Below are positions 55,614-64,000 of a stretch of DNA of 64,000 nt, one piece after another (positions within the stretch are counted from its first letter, which is position 1; each line of letters starts with the position of its first letter). The translations under genes and the position numbers were made by a program. The stretch comes from Clostridium estertheticum (lineage in GTDB: Bacteria > Bacillota > Clostridia > Clostridiales > Clostridiaceae). The stretch covers positions 3,803,001-3,867,000 of the forward strand of contig NZ_JAAMNH020000001.1 in the NCBI RefSeq assembly GCF_011065935.2, in the 5' to 3' direction. The notes under the pieces were generated by a model. That model was given only the letters and a program-made list of their open reading frames with translations, did not search any database and was not told where the DNA came from.

Positions 55614-56663
55614 ATGGATAATCAAGAGCAAAAACATCAGCGACGTGTTCGATATAAAGGCACTAACCCTAGATCTTATAAAGAAAAATATAAGGAACTG
55701 CAACCAGAGAAATATGCTGATACTGTAGCAAAAGTTATTCAAAAGGGCAGTACTCCTGCTGGTATGCATCGTTCAATTTGCGTAAAAGAAATATTAGAAT
55801 TCTTACAAATTACTCCTGGGCAAACAGGACTTGATGTAACACTAGGTTATGGTGGTCATACTTTAGAGATGCTTAAATGTTTAAATTCAAAGGGGCACTT
55901 GTATGCAATTGATGTGGATTCTATTGAACTACCGCGCACCCAAGCGCGTTTAGAGAGCTTAGGTTATGGCTCTGAAATTTTAACAATCAAACAAATGAAC
56001 TTTTCCGATATAGATCAAATTGCTTTCGAATCAGGGCCATTGAATTTTATATTGGCAGATTTGGGTGTCTCTTCAATGCAAATAGACAATCCTGAAAGAG
56101 GATTTTCATTTAAGAGTGAAGGGCCATTAGACTTACGGCTGAATCCTAATAGAGGTCAATCTGCCGCAGCTCGTTTAAAAACTATTTCGCTAGATGAATT
56201 ACAAGGGATGCTTACAGAAAACGCAGACGAACCTAATGCTGCAGCAATCGCTCGAGCTATTATTTCCCAAATTAAAAAAGGAATAGACATATCAACAACA
56301 ACACAACTCCAACAAATTATCAAAGATGCTCTGAAATTTATTCCGGGAAATAATAGTAACGATGCGATTAAAAAAACCTGTCAACGATGCTTTCAAGCAT
56401 TGCGAATTGATGTCAATAATGAATTTGAAGTGTTATATGAATTTTTGGAAAAGCTTCCTACTACCCTTGCTGAGGGTGGGCGCGTTGCTATACTTTCATT
56501 TCATTCAGGAGAAGATCGTCTCGTTAAAAAATCTTTTCAACGCTTTTTTCGTGAAGGCGTCTATCGCGAAATAGCTCCCGATGCTATTCGGCCATCATCA
56601 CAAGAATGTAATACCAATGGTCGTGCTCGCTGTGCTAAATTGCGTTGGGCTATAAAAGCATGA
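55614..56663 (+). CDS. RsmH/MraW-like SAM-dependent methyltransferase (paralogue)
   Basis: The 349-residue protein has the RsmH signatures: MHRSICVKEILEFL, the SAM motif LDVTLGYGGHTLEML, YAIDVD, LADLGVSSMQIDNPERGFSF, GPLDLRLNP and RVAILSFHSGEDRLVKKSF. RsmH makes N4-methylcytidine at position 1402 of 16S rRNA. This copy is outside any mra/dcw cluster and has an extra basic N-terminus (HQRRVRYKGTNPRSYKEKYKEL), so it is probably a paralogue with its own target. AGGTGGAGG lies near the ATG. Confidence 0.85.
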   Translation: MDNQEQKHQRRVRYKGTNPRSYKEKYKELQPEKYADTVAKVIQKGSTPAGMHRSICVKEILEFLQITPGQTGLDVTLGYGGHTLEMLKCLNSKGHLYAIDVDSIELPRTQARLESLGYGSEILTIKQMNFSDIDQIAFESGPLNFILADLGVSSMQIDNPERGFSFKSEGPLDLRLNPNRGQSAAARLKTISLDELQGMLTENADEPNAAAIARAIISQIKKGIDISTTTQLQQIIKDALKFIPGNNSNDAIKKTCQRCFQALRIDVNNEFEVLYEFLEKLPTTLAEGGRVAILSFHSGEDRLVKKSFQRFFREGVYREIAPDAIRPSSQECNTNGRARCAKLRWAIKA

Positions 56664-56689
56664 TTTTTAATTTTCGGCACTTTATTTGC

Positions 56690-56720
56690 CTAAAAAGACA
56701 GCAATCTAGTCTTTTTTTAT
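56690..56720 (+). terminator. Terminator after the RsmH-like gene
   Basis: AAAAAGAC and GTCTTTTT pair around a 9-nt loop and a T-run follows. Confidence 0.65.
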
Positions 56721-56741
56721 AATTCTAAATGATTTTATCAA

Positions 56742-56784
56742 AATAGCCTATTATAATCAATCTTCTTGATTATAATAGGCTATT
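56742..56784 (-). terminator. 19-bp hairpin, probable minus-strand terminator
   Basis: AATAGCCTATTATAATCAA and its exact reverse complement are separated by TCTTC; TTTTGAT follows on the minus strand. From 56785 to 56987 nothing else is seen. Confidence 0.6.
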
Positions 56785-56987
56785 AAAGGAAGAATGACAC
56801 ACTCCGTAGTTCATCGTTAGTGAATAATTTTCTTAAATGCGGCAAAAATTGTAGATTTAGAATTATTGCAACAATCTTCCTATAAAGCTGCATATGTTAT
56901 ATATTTTTCATAATTTGCGATTATCCTACACAATTATAAAACTTTATAAGAATTCATAGTATTCTACAACAATAAATAAAACTTATT

Positions 56988-57469
56988 TTAATTATTCTTA
57001 CCGGCGATATTTATAGATTTGGATTCAGATGTTGAGCCGATAAAAACTATGTAGCACAAGAGGGCAATGAAAAAGCACAGTACTATAATTTTACTAGGTT
57101 TGATTTTCTCTTTTACTAAGTGTAATGCAGATTCTAAGTCAATATATGAATTTTCATAACTTATGGGCTTATTGAGGGCTAGTGCACTGGCAAATGTTTT
57201 ATTATTGACACTATTTATTGAGTCTCCAGATCTTTGATCAATTGCCATGCAATTGAATCCTAGCTCATTCGACTTCGGAGCGATTGAAAGATACTCACCT
57301 CTACTAGATGTTTATTCCAAATGCCTACCCATGAAACTTCAATTTTATAATCTTTAAAAATATTTTTTAACTTTTCTTCTGAAATACCATCTAAATCATC
57401 AATTCCATCAGAGTATTCCTTCCTACTATCAGAGTCTCTTATTTTGTTCAAAGTTTCTTTTATAGACAA
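56988..57469 (-). pseudogene. Frameshifted gene for a tail-anchored protein
   Basis: One frame (57469-57260, MSIKETLNKIRDSDSRKEYS..., GIWNKHLV) and another (up to 56988, GEYLSIAPKSNELGFNCMAI..., then a membrane span KIIVLCFFIALLCYIVFIG) join smoothly if one base is removed near 57297. The product would be about 155 residues with a C-terminal membrane anchor. The family is unknown. The ends of the separate frames have no ribosome sites, which supports one broken gene. Confidence 0.45.
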
Positions 57470-57559
57470 ATATTATGACCTGGTTTCCTAAATCTAAACA
57501 AATCTGAACAAGTCAGAATATTCTAGATTTAGACACCTTCTCCTTCCATTAAAATAAAT

Positions 57560-57790
57560 TTAATTTTTGAAGATAGATGCGAGCTTTTTACAGGTTTTTG
57601 CTCAGCTCCTAAATTTCCGAAGAAACTTCAGCAATCCCAGCGCGCCTTTAATTTTGATAAAATTAAAGTTCAGAAGAATTGGGGCAGTTAACCCAGCTTA
57701 GTAACTCACACAAGCCTTTCTCTACGTGTACTTGTGCAAGGATCTAGATTAAACATAAACTTATATTAAGCTAGAATCATATCTTTTATA
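57560..57790 (-). ncRNA. Candidate omega RNA (TnpB guide RNA)
   Basis: The segment running from the end of tnpB to the element's right end is GC-richer than its surroundings and can fold: TTGCACAAG/CTTGTGTGA near 57708-57745, GGGTTAACTGCCCC near 57680-57697, and AACTTTAATTTTAT/ATAAAATTAAAGTT-type pairing at 57649-57672. In TnpB systems the guide RNA occupies this position on the same strand. Exact ends are not resolved. Confidence 0.45.
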
Positions 57791-59307
57791 TTCTTACGAT
57801 TCTCTATAAAGAATCTTGGATAACAATCCTTTTGCAAAATCATTTTCATTCTTTTTGAAACATTAGACCAATTACTCCATTCATTAGAATAATTAATATT
57901 TTCGTAAATCAGCTCTTCTTTTTTTATAGTTGGTATCGGTTTAAATAGGTTTCTATATAATCTAGGTACTTTTTCTTTAAATCCGTAGCTTCTTCTTGCT
58001 ATAACCATAGCGGCACCATTATGAACATCCATACCAAATTGATGACAATACTTATACAAACCTATCTTACTTGTATACTGTGGTTTAACTTTAATAAATT
58101 CAACTCCATTTTTGTAACAAGCAGATTCTAATGTACAGAGCAACACTCTATAACAAAATTGTGCTGTTTTTCTAGCTATTTTAGAGTGAACATCTCTATC
58201 TTTAATAAATTTTAAATCTTCTACAGCTATTGCTGAACAATATGTTTGTGCTGTTAAGATTGCCTCTTTAACTAACTCACCACATAGATTAGTTCTTCTA
58301 TTACCTCTTGCCGTCAAAAGTTCTGAGTTTTTTAAATAATGATGCCATTTATAATTTCCATTGTTATCTATCATGGTTAACGCCAACCCATCTGGATTAG
58401 TATCAATTCCTATAGTATAGTTATGCCCAGTACAAATTAAATCAGTTTTATCTAAATTAAAAGTAACATGTGCATACATTTTCCCTTCTTTAATAAGCAA
58501 TTCAACTTGATAAGGTTCTTCCTTAGCCACTTGAGTTAATAGTGCAGGCTTATAATCAAATCCATTTATCTTACCAGTTTTCTTAGATAATTTTTGTGGT
58601 ATATATATGGGAGTTAAAATCTTTTTATAAATTGGTTTTAACTTTGTATACGTTCCATCAGTTTTCAATCTAGGTTCTTTTACATTACATTCTAGTGTTG
58701 TTATTTCAAGAAAAGATTCTCCATTTTTAATAACAATTCTAAGATTAGGATTACCTTTTTTTGTTTTGTCCCCACGAGAAACAAATTGATTGTTTCGTCT
58801 ACGCTGATATTCTTCCTTAGATATTAAGTCTTTGCAACGTTTGTAAAAGTTATCCTTTCCCCCAAATATAATTGAAGGTAACGTGTTATTTCTTTTATAA
58901 TCCAAATAAGTACAAAGCTTTCTTAGTCTTTTATCTAGTTTAGATATGAGACCTTGTCTTTTCTCTGTTTTAACGCCTTTATCGAATTTTTTAAGAATAG
59001 CCTCTACCTTACCTTCATATTCTGTAATATTCAAATCTAATAATTTCTCTTGTGAAATCAGCGTTTGCCTAGCTTGTTCTATAGCGTCTTTGGATTGTCT
59101 TGAATTCAAACTATATTTTTTAGATATAATCTTATCTAAATTATAAATCTTAAATTCAGCATTAAACCTGTTTTCTTCAAGACGTTTATATGCATAATGT
59201 TTAGCTGGGCAAAAGTGTTCCATCATATCAACAATTATTTGAAAATGTTCAACGCTTGGATTGTAAAGTAAGCACCTTGAAGTTACCTTCATAATTATAT
59301 TCACCAC
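57766..59307 (-). CDS. tnpB: TnpB RNA-guided nuclease of IS607 element
   Basis: The 513-residue protein has a split RuvC domain: D302 in GIDTNPDG, E363 in AIAVEDLKF and D427 in GMDVHNGAAMVIARR. All three acidic residues are present, so it may be active. The usual CxxC...CxxC zinc ribbon before the last RuvC motif is absent; the stretch KPQYTSKIGLYKYCHQFGMD replaces it, as in a Cas12-like subgroup. Length is above the usual 350-420. It follows tnpA by 5 bases. TnpB cuts DNA at the donor site so the element is retained. Confidence 0.88.
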   Translation of the reverse strand: MVNIIMKVTSRCLLYNPSVEHFQIIVDMMEHFCPAKHYAYKRLEENRFNAEFKIYNLDKIISKKYSLNSRQSKDAIEQARQTLISQEKLLDLNITEYEGKVEAILKKFDKGVKTEKRQGLISKLDKRLRKLCTYLDYKRNNTLPSIIFGGKDNFYKRCKDLISKEEYQRRRNNQFVSRGDKTKKGNPNLRIVIKNGESFLEITTLECNVKEPRLKTDGTYTKLKPIYKKILTPIYIPQKLSKKTGKINGFDYKPALLTQVAKEEPYQVELLIKEGKMYAHVTFNLDKTDLICTGHNYTIGIDTNPDGLALTMIDNNGNYKWHHYLKNSELLTARGNRRTNLCGELVKEAILTAQTYCSAIAVEDLKFIKDRDVHSKIARKTAQFCYRVLLCTLESACYKNGVEFIKVKPQYTSKIGLYKYCHQFGMDVHNGAAMVIARRSYGFKEKVPRLYRNLFKPIPTIKKEELIYENINYSNEWSNWSNVSKRMKMILQKDCYPRFFIENRKNIKDMILA

Positions 59308-59312
59308 CTGTT

Positions 59313-59948
59313 CTACTCAGCTTTATTTAGAGCCAATTCATTTAAAGTCTTTTTAACTTTTCTCCCACCCCTAGCACCGTACAATTTAGCAGAAAAGCAG
59401 GTTATTATACTTATAATATCTTTAGTCATATCTTCGTTAACAGGGTTATTTTCATTACTTTCAAGGAATTCTACAATTATTCCTAGGTTTTTTAGCATTA
59501 TTATTAAATAATTTAAACCAAATCTAGTTAATCTATCTGGATATTCTACAATTATTTTATTTATCCCATCTAAGTTAGATAACATTTTAATTAATTTTGG
59601 TCTTTTATCATTTAATCCTGAGGCTATTTCACTATATGTCTCAATAACTTCATAATTTTTATTTGAGCAATATTCTTTTAATCTTTGAGTTTGTCTATCC
59701 AAATTACCGCTTTCAAATTGTTTTTTTGTAGAAACCCTTGAATATATATAAACTTTATTATCTATATTTACAGTGGTATTCGCAACTCTGCCGAGCGTTA
59801 AAGTTTCTATTTCATCTAGTAAGTACCTTCTATGACCTTTTGGTGTTTTATAACTTTTAAGTATCCCTTCTTTGTCCCACACTCTCATAGTTTTAGGTGT
59901 TACGCCTAAAAATTGAGCAGCTTTCGTTATACTTACATATTCATGCAT
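59313..59948 (-). CDS. tnpA: IS607-family serine recombinase TnpA
   Basis: The 211-residue transposase has an N-terminal MerR-like helix-turn-helix (SITKAAQFLGVTPKTMRVWDKEGIL) and a resolvase catalytic domain starting VYIYSRVSTKKQ, with the catalytic Ser73, followed by EIASGLNDKRP and EYPDRLTRFGL. This head-to-tail reversed order of DNA-binding and catalytic parts is typical of IS607. The enzyme moves the element through serine-linked strand exchange with low target specificity. It appears intact. Confidence 0.92.
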   Translation of the reverse strand: MHEYVSITKAAQFLGVTPKTMRVWDKEGILKSYKTPKGHRRYLLDEIETLTLGRVANTTVNIDNKVYIYSRVSTKKQFESGNLDRQTQRLKEYCSNKNYEVIETYSEIASGLNDKRPKLIKMLSNLDGINKIIVEYPDRLTRFGLNYLIIMLKNLGIIVEFLESNENNPVNEDMTKDIISIITCFSAKLYGARGGRKVKKTLNELALNKAE

Positions 59949-60335
59949 ATATGATCACCTCTACTATTAGGTTAACCAATAATAGTATTTATATGTATAT
60001 AAATGTTATTAAATGTTCATATATATTATAACTGCTTATACCTCCTTGTTAAGTATTACACAAATATTCCTTACTTTACATAATCCTATTGTTCTGTCAG
60101 ATTATCTAACAAGTTCGACACAAAATTTATTTAATTATACCATTATTCCCTTAAATTAGGTTAAAAGCAAATGTATGCTTTTTATCTTATTTGGGGTAAT
60201 GGTATCATCTGTGTCATATATTGAAAAGTAAAAATGTAATCATAGATAAGTCAGCAATATTTTCTACTCTAACAATGCCTTCACTATTATAAAACTAAAG
60301 CATATATTGATAGTAATAATTAAAGGAGGTCTTTA
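59949..60335. other. Left end of the IS607 element and leader of the LysM/GH18 gene
   Basis: The left end of the element should lie near 60000-60120, but no sharp boundary is visible. Just before 60336, AAAGGAGGT is a strong ribosome site. Confidence 0.45.
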
Positions 60336-61766
60336 ATGCTTATTCATGTAGTAAATGCAAGAGAGACATTATGGCAGATTGCAAACAACTACCGTGTCTC
60401 AATGACAGCAATAATAAACGTCAATGAGCTACCAAATCCCAATCAGCTTGTAATAGGTCAAGCATTGCTCATCCCAAGCGAAGATGTATTTCATACTGTG
60501 AAACCTGGAGAGTCATTGTGGAAAATTGCACAAACATATGGAACAACTGTTCAAATAATTCTCCAAAATAATCAGTTTGTAAATCCTTCTAATATATTTC
60601 CAGGATTATTAATATATATACCCGCTTCCAGGCATCGTATTCAATCTGGAGAAACATTATGGGCAATAGCCCAAATATATGGGGTTTCATTACAAAATCT
60701 AATAAAGGTTAATAATATTATTGATACAAACCTTGTTTACCCAGGTACTATATTAGTTATTCCGCATAAACAAAGGCCTCCTATGAGCGTAAATGCATAT
60801 ATATATGACTTGGGTGAAGACGCCGTTCCGATTATTAAAAAAGACGGTGAACATTTAACATACCTAAGTCCATTCGCTTATTTAATTAAAGAAGATGGAA
60901 GTCTTCAGGCAATTAATGATATTCCAGCAATACAAGCTGCTAAAGCGGAAAGAGCTATACCAATGATGTCCATTACAAACTTTACTGCAACCAGCAAAGG
61001 AGAAAACCTTGCAAATATTATATTAAATAGTCCTACAATTGTAGAAAGTTTACTTGCTGATATCATTAAAACAATGAAAGAAAAAGGATATATGGGAATA
61101 AATATTGATTTTGAAAATGTAATTCCAGCTGACCGTGAAGCTTATAATAATTTTCTTAAACGTGCAGTAAACAGCTTACATTCAGAAGGTTTTTTTATCT
61201 CTACGGCATTAGCTCCAAAAGTAAGTGGATCGCAGACAGGAACACTGTATGAAGCACATGATTATGAGGCTCATGGTAGAATTTGTGATTTTGTTATCTT
61301 AATGACTTATGAATGGGGTTGGAGAAAAGGTCCACCTCAAGCCATTTCGCCTTTAAATCAAATTAAGCGGGTTCTTAATTATGCTATTACGGTCATTCCT
61401 AGTGGAAAAACCTATTTTGGGTTCCAAATATATGCAAGAGATTGGCTCCTACCTCATATTGAGGGACAGGAAGCTGAAACATTCAGTTGTCAGGAGGCCA
61501 TTTTAAGAGCTGTAAGATATGGTGCTGTTATTCAGTATGATACAGTTGCACAATCACCATTTTATCGGTACACAGATGAACAACTAAGAGCACATGAAGT
61601 ATGGTTTGAAGATGCACGCAGTGCTCAAGCAAAGTTTGACGTGGTTAAAAGCTATAATTTAAAAGGAATAAGTTATTGGGTTCTAGGGTATCCATTTCCT
61701 CAAAACTGGGCTTTGCTTGAGGATAACTTTACTATCAAAAAAGAGAATTCCATACAAAAATTCTAA
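60336..61766 (+). CDS. LysM plus GH18 cortex-lytic glucosaminidase (SleL/YaaH-like)
   Basis: The 476-residue protein has three LysM domains (residues 2-47, 51-98 and 101-146; e.g. HVVNARETLWQIANNYRVS) that bind peptidoglycan, and a GH18 domain (about 153-460) with the catalytic GINIDFENV (D-x-E) and MTYEWGW. SleL/YaaH proteins act as N-acetylglucosaminidases on spore-cortex fragments. No signal peptide is present, normal for spore-coat proteins of this family. AAAGGAGG precedes the start. Confidence 0.92.
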   Translation: MLIHVVNARETLWQIANNYRVSMTAIINVNELPNPNQLVIGQALLIPSEDVFHTVKPGESLWKIAQTYGTTVQIILQNNQFVNPSNIFPGLLIYIPASRHRIQSGETLWAIAQIYGVSLQNLIKVNNIIDTNLVYPGTILVIPHKQRPPMSVNAYIYDLGEDAVPIIKKDGEHLTYLSPFAYLIKEDGSLQAINDIPAIQAAKAERAIPMMSITNFTATSKGENLANIILNSPTIVESLLADIIKTMKEKGYMGINIDFENVIPADREAYNNFLKRAVNSLHSEGFFISTALAPKVSGSQTGTLYEAHDYEAHGRICDFVILMTYEWGWRKGPPQAISPLNQIKRVLNYAITVIPSGKTYFGFQIYARDWLLPHIEGQEAETFSCQEAILRAVRYGAVIQYDTVAQSPFYRYTDEQLRAHEVWFEDARSAQAKFDVVKSYNLKGISYWVLGYPFPQNWALLEDNFTIKKENSIQKF

Positions 61767-61804
61767 AAATCTCATTCTATATGGCATAATTAATATAACA
61801 CAAG

Positions 61805-61844
61805 AAAAAATTGCTCACGTTATATTAATGTGAGCAATTTTTTT
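61805..61844. terminator. Bidirectional terminator
   Basis: AAAAAATTGCTCAC and GTGAGCAATTTTTT form a 14-bp stem. It lies between the LysM/GH18 gene and the deacetylase and can serve both. Confidence 0.8.
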
Positions 61845-61931
61845 GATATTTTGCCTCCAAAACTCATATCATATGCAAAGCCAAAAGACGCCTTTAAAGA
61901 AACTGGTTTAAAGCTTGTGATCCACCTAATA

Positions 61932-62861
61932 TTAGTTACCATACTTTAATTTATGTGCTAGACTTGTTAAATTATCTAGTGGGCCCATAAATATTCTTTT
62001 AATTTCATATGGGTTATCTTGTTTTGAAGTAAGTCCTGCATCTGTAGTTATTCCTAAATTACACCCTGCTGCTTTTGCTGCTTTTATTGTATTATAGTTG
62101 TATGCACCATAGGGATATGCCAAATAAACAACTTTTCTGCCTAATAGTTTTTCTAGTACTTGCTTTGTCTTAGTTATTGTAGCTAATTGATTTGTGTATG
62201 ATAAAGTTGCTAAGTTTTCGTGCTTATTGGTATGATTTTCTACCCTAAATCCGTTAGCATCCATTTCTATTAACTGTTTTGAAGTCATCGAACCTGGATT
62301 TGTATCTATATCCTTTGATATCATAAATACTGTAGCCTTTTGATTATTTGCCTTTATTATTGGATATGCTAGTGTGTAATTATTTACATATCCATCGTCA
62401 AATGTTATTAATACAGGTTTCTTAGGTAAGGCTGTTCCCTTAGATAAGTTATCATAGAACTGATCTAAGGATATTGTATTATAACCATGTGTTTTTAGAT
62501 AGTTCATCTGTGAGCTAAATGCTGATTGTAATATTACTAGACCATCTTGTTTAGCACTAATAGTTGTTAATTTATGATACATTAATACTGGTATTCTCTG
62601 AACTGTTGTTACTATTTTAATATAAGAACTTTCTACATATCCTGTTTTTCCGTTGTAACTTATTTTGTAAAAACCGTTTGAAGTTCCAAGAGTGTTTACC
62701 TTTGAATCCTTTGGTAATGGACCTATAATGGAGGAGCTGGATGAAGCAGTGCTTCTTACATTTATCGAAGATGACCTAATTAATACTCCTGTTGCTGCAA
62801 ATACTATTTGACAGATTAAAGTTATTAATAATGCTACTATAAAAGCTATTTTCTTTTTCAT
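61932..62861 (-). CDS. Secreted polysaccharide deacetylase with SH3 domain
   Basis: The 309-residue protein has a signal peptide (first 23 residues), a bacterial SH3 domain (SINVRSTASSSSSIIGPLPK...KTGYVESSYI, about 30-83) and a NodB deacetylase domain: RIPVLMYHKL, ITFDDGY (catalytic Asp and metal Asp), NHTNKH (metal His) and LAYPYGAYN. It would remove acetyl groups from cell-wall or other polysaccharide outside the cell. AAGGAGAT precedes the ATG, and its upstream neighbour is a second SH3 protein 3 bases away. Confidence 0.9.
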   Translation of the reverse strand: MKKKIAFIVALLITLICQIVFAATGVLIRSSSINVRSTASSSSSIIGPLPKDSKVNTLGTSNGFYKISYNGKTGYVESSYIKIVTTVQRIPVLMYHKLTTISAKQDGLVILQSAFSSQMNYLKTHGYNTISLDQFYDNLSKGTALPKKPVLITFDDGYVNNYTLAYPIIKANNQKATVFMISKDIDTNPGSMTSKQLIEMDANGFRVENHTNKHENLATLSYTNQLATITKTKQVLEKLLGRKVVYLAYPYGAYNYNTIKAAKAAGCNLGITTDAGLTSKQDNPYEIKRIFMGPLDNLTSLAHKLKYGN

Positions 62862-62864
62862 AAT

Positions 62865-63263
62865 TTATCTCCTTATAAACCTTTGACTTTTAATATGTCC
62901 TTTATAGCCTGTTTTGCCATTGTAAGTTATCTTGTAAAAATTATTTATCTTTCCGGTCATAATAATTTTGGTCCCACTTTTCATACTTCCCAATATAGAA
63001 TAGTTTGTTCCTGCTCCACTTCTTACACTCAAGTCACTTCCTGTTGTTACCCCATACTGTGTTTCGTATACACTACCAAATACTTGCATATATTGACCCA
63101 CACTACTTGTACTACTATTATAATTTACATTGTTGATACCTCCTACAGATATCAAGGTAATACCCATAATAGTAGTAGCTATAACTACTTTTGTTTTTAA
63201 TGAACCTTGTTTAAATTGTGTTAAAATCTTAATATTTTTTAATCTAATTCCCCCTTGAAGCAT
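62865..63263 (-). CDS. Secreted SH3-domain protein
   Basis: The 132-residue product has an N-terminal hydrophobic segment (about 21-42) and one SH3_3 domain (TTGSDLSVRSGAGTNYSILGS...KTGY). After KTGY the usual ending V-x-S-x-YL is replaced by KGHIKSQRFIRR, so the gene may have been frameshifted near its end and shortened. The deacetylase starts 3 bases after the stop, and the two share SH3 sequence, suggesting duplication. Confidence 0.75.
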   Translation of the reverse strand: MLQGGIRLKNIKILTQFKQGSLKTKVVIATTIMGITLISVGGINNVNYNSSTSSVGQYMQVFGSVYETQYGVTTGSDLSVRSGAGTNYSILGSMKSGTKIIMTGKINNFYKITYNGKTGYKGHIKSQRFIRR

Positions 63264-63469
63264 AATATCATATACTATTGTTTATATCTTATCTAAAGTA
63301 TAGGGGTGCTCAATGTAAAATAGGTTACAAAGAAGGTACAGTTTTTGCAGATATTTATCCTCTCTTTAATATACATCATTATTTTTTATCATTTATTCCT
63401 GTAACTCCAAATATAAATATTGCTAATTCAAAAATTGAGATAGATATAGTGACCTAATATCCTATTCAC
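63264..63469. other. Intergenic region, nothing recognised
   Basis: AT-rich sequence between the SH3 gene and the sensor-kinase remnant; no gene. Confidence 0.4.
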
Positions 63470-63795
63470 GTCAAAAGAAATTGACAGTAGCTACTGACTC
63501 AACTAGAAAAATATATACTACTCATGCGACGCATCGAATACAAACTGAATTTGTCTGTCAAAGGCTCCCTGGAGCCTATCTATCATTTTGTTAAAGGTAT
63601 TGCCTAGTCTTTTAAGTTCATCATTATTGTTCTAACATCTTCTACTTGTTTATTTGCCTTAGTATACAAGTAATATTTTATTCCGTATAGAATTGAAGCA
63701 TTTAAAATGAGTAATAGTAATGAAAACATCACAGCATAAACTATAGTTAGTTTATGCTGTGATGTTTGCACTCTTAATAATTTTAAAATTCATAA
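63470..63795 (-). pseudogene. Decayed histidine-kinase gene
   Basis: On the minus strand a start follows AAGGTGATTGATT and reads MNFKIIKSANITA then a stop. Further on, other frames give ILNASILYGIKYYLYTKANK (membrane span), ELKRLGNTFNKMIDRLQGAF (HAMP) and RQIQFVFDASHE (start of the phosphoacceptor helix). The kinase core is missing. A 19-bp inverted duplication sits where the sensor domain should be. Confidence 0.75.
63723..63766. repeat. 19-bp inverted duplication inside the kinase remnant
   Basis: AAACATCACAGCATAAACT (63723-63741) and its exact reverse complement (63748-63766) flank ATAGTT. It interrupts the kinase frame. Confidence 0.75.
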
Positions 63796-63987
63796 TCAAT
63801 CACCTTTAACAACATATCCAACACCTCTTACAGTAGTTATAAGTTTATCTTCAAATCCCTCATCAATTTTACTCCGTAAATACCTTATAAACACATATAC
63901 TACATCGGTATCCCCCATGTAGTCATAACCCCATACCTCTTCTATTAATTGCGCCCTTGTAAGCCACATCAACTTTATATCCTTCAT
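63796..63987 (-). pseudogene. C-terminal DNA-binding remnant of an OmpR/PhoB-type response regulator
   Basis: The 63 codons encode LTRAQLIEEVWGYDYMGDTD and VVYVFIRYLRSKIDEG...TTVRGVGYVVKGD, the end of a winged-helix Trans_reg_C domain. A TAA lies two codons before the ATG, so the receiver domain and linker are cut off. It precedes the kinase remnant in the usual regulator-kinase order. Confidence 0.8.
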
Positions 63988-64000
63988 GATTTAATTACAT

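Larger units (their letters stand above)
57540..60060 (-). mobile_element. IS607-family element (serine recombinase plus TnpB)
   Basis: tnpA and tnpB lie 5 bases apart on the minus strand with a GC-richer structured tail downstream of tnpB. IS607 elements have no terminal inverted repeats, so the ends are approximate. Confidence 0.75.

Noticed and set aside
1..64000. tRNA or rRNA genes, prophage structural genes
   Set aside because: No cloverleaf with a T-loop GGTTCRA pattern, rRNA-like stretch or head/tail gene was noticed on reading.

Overview
The window is AT-rich DNA from an endospore-forming Clostridium-like Firmicute. Evidence: strong AGGAGG-type ribosome sites, low-GC codon use, a cortex-lytic enzyme of the LysM plus GH18 type, a CD1247-type zinc-ribbon protein, a DUF3189 protein, a clostridial-type pyruvate:ferredoxin oxidoreductase remnant and an IS607/TnpB element. 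No tRNA, rRNA, CRISPR array or prophage was seen. Layout: (1) 0.3-2.7 kb, a membrane-anchored leucine-rich-repeat protein split by a 13-bp tandem duplication. (2) 2.9-40.3 kb, a defence and accessory island with almost all cargo on the minus strand. It holds an IS91-like element with its own tyrosine recombinase, an intact IS3-family element, a DUF3800-like protein, several HEPN-type proteins with different N-terminal parts (SEC-C/TPR, zinc ribbon, others), a GHKL ATPase, a 1662-aa SF1 helicase carrying a rubredoxin-like domain and a Vsr/MTES_1575-like nuclease behind a YdbC/PC4-like ssDNA-binding protein, a probable brxL remnant, an integrase remnant, an Avs-like STAND NTPase with a partner gene, and a Septu-like module with two ATPases, an HNH nuclease and a HEPN protein. 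The island ends inside a DUF1861 gene that has lost its 3' part. (3) 40.4-43.3 kb, a seven-haem cytochrome c and CcmF-type assembly protein in a two-gene operon. (4) 43.3-47.4 kb, decayed fragments (alpha/beta hydrolase, PFOR C-terminus) mixed with small genes. (5) 47.4-56.7 kb, ordinary housekeeping and envelope genes: lipoprotein, class I aldolase, L,D-transpeptidase, B12-radical SAM, DUF3189, PHP phosphoesterase, RsmH paralogue. (6) 57.5-60 kb, an IS607 element. (7) 60.3-64 kb, LysM/GH18, polysaccharide deacetylase and SH3 proteins, and a decayed two-component system. The most unusual parts are the 1.9-kb gene-free zone at 14.0-15.9 kb, which contains five consecutive imperfect long hairpins that share sequence motifs; the YdbC / rubredoxin-helicase-nuclease pair next to a GHKL ATPase; the duplicated-ATPase Septu-like operon; and a short dispersed repeat found only in gaps between island genes. 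Functions are read from motifs and remembered families; no search was run.
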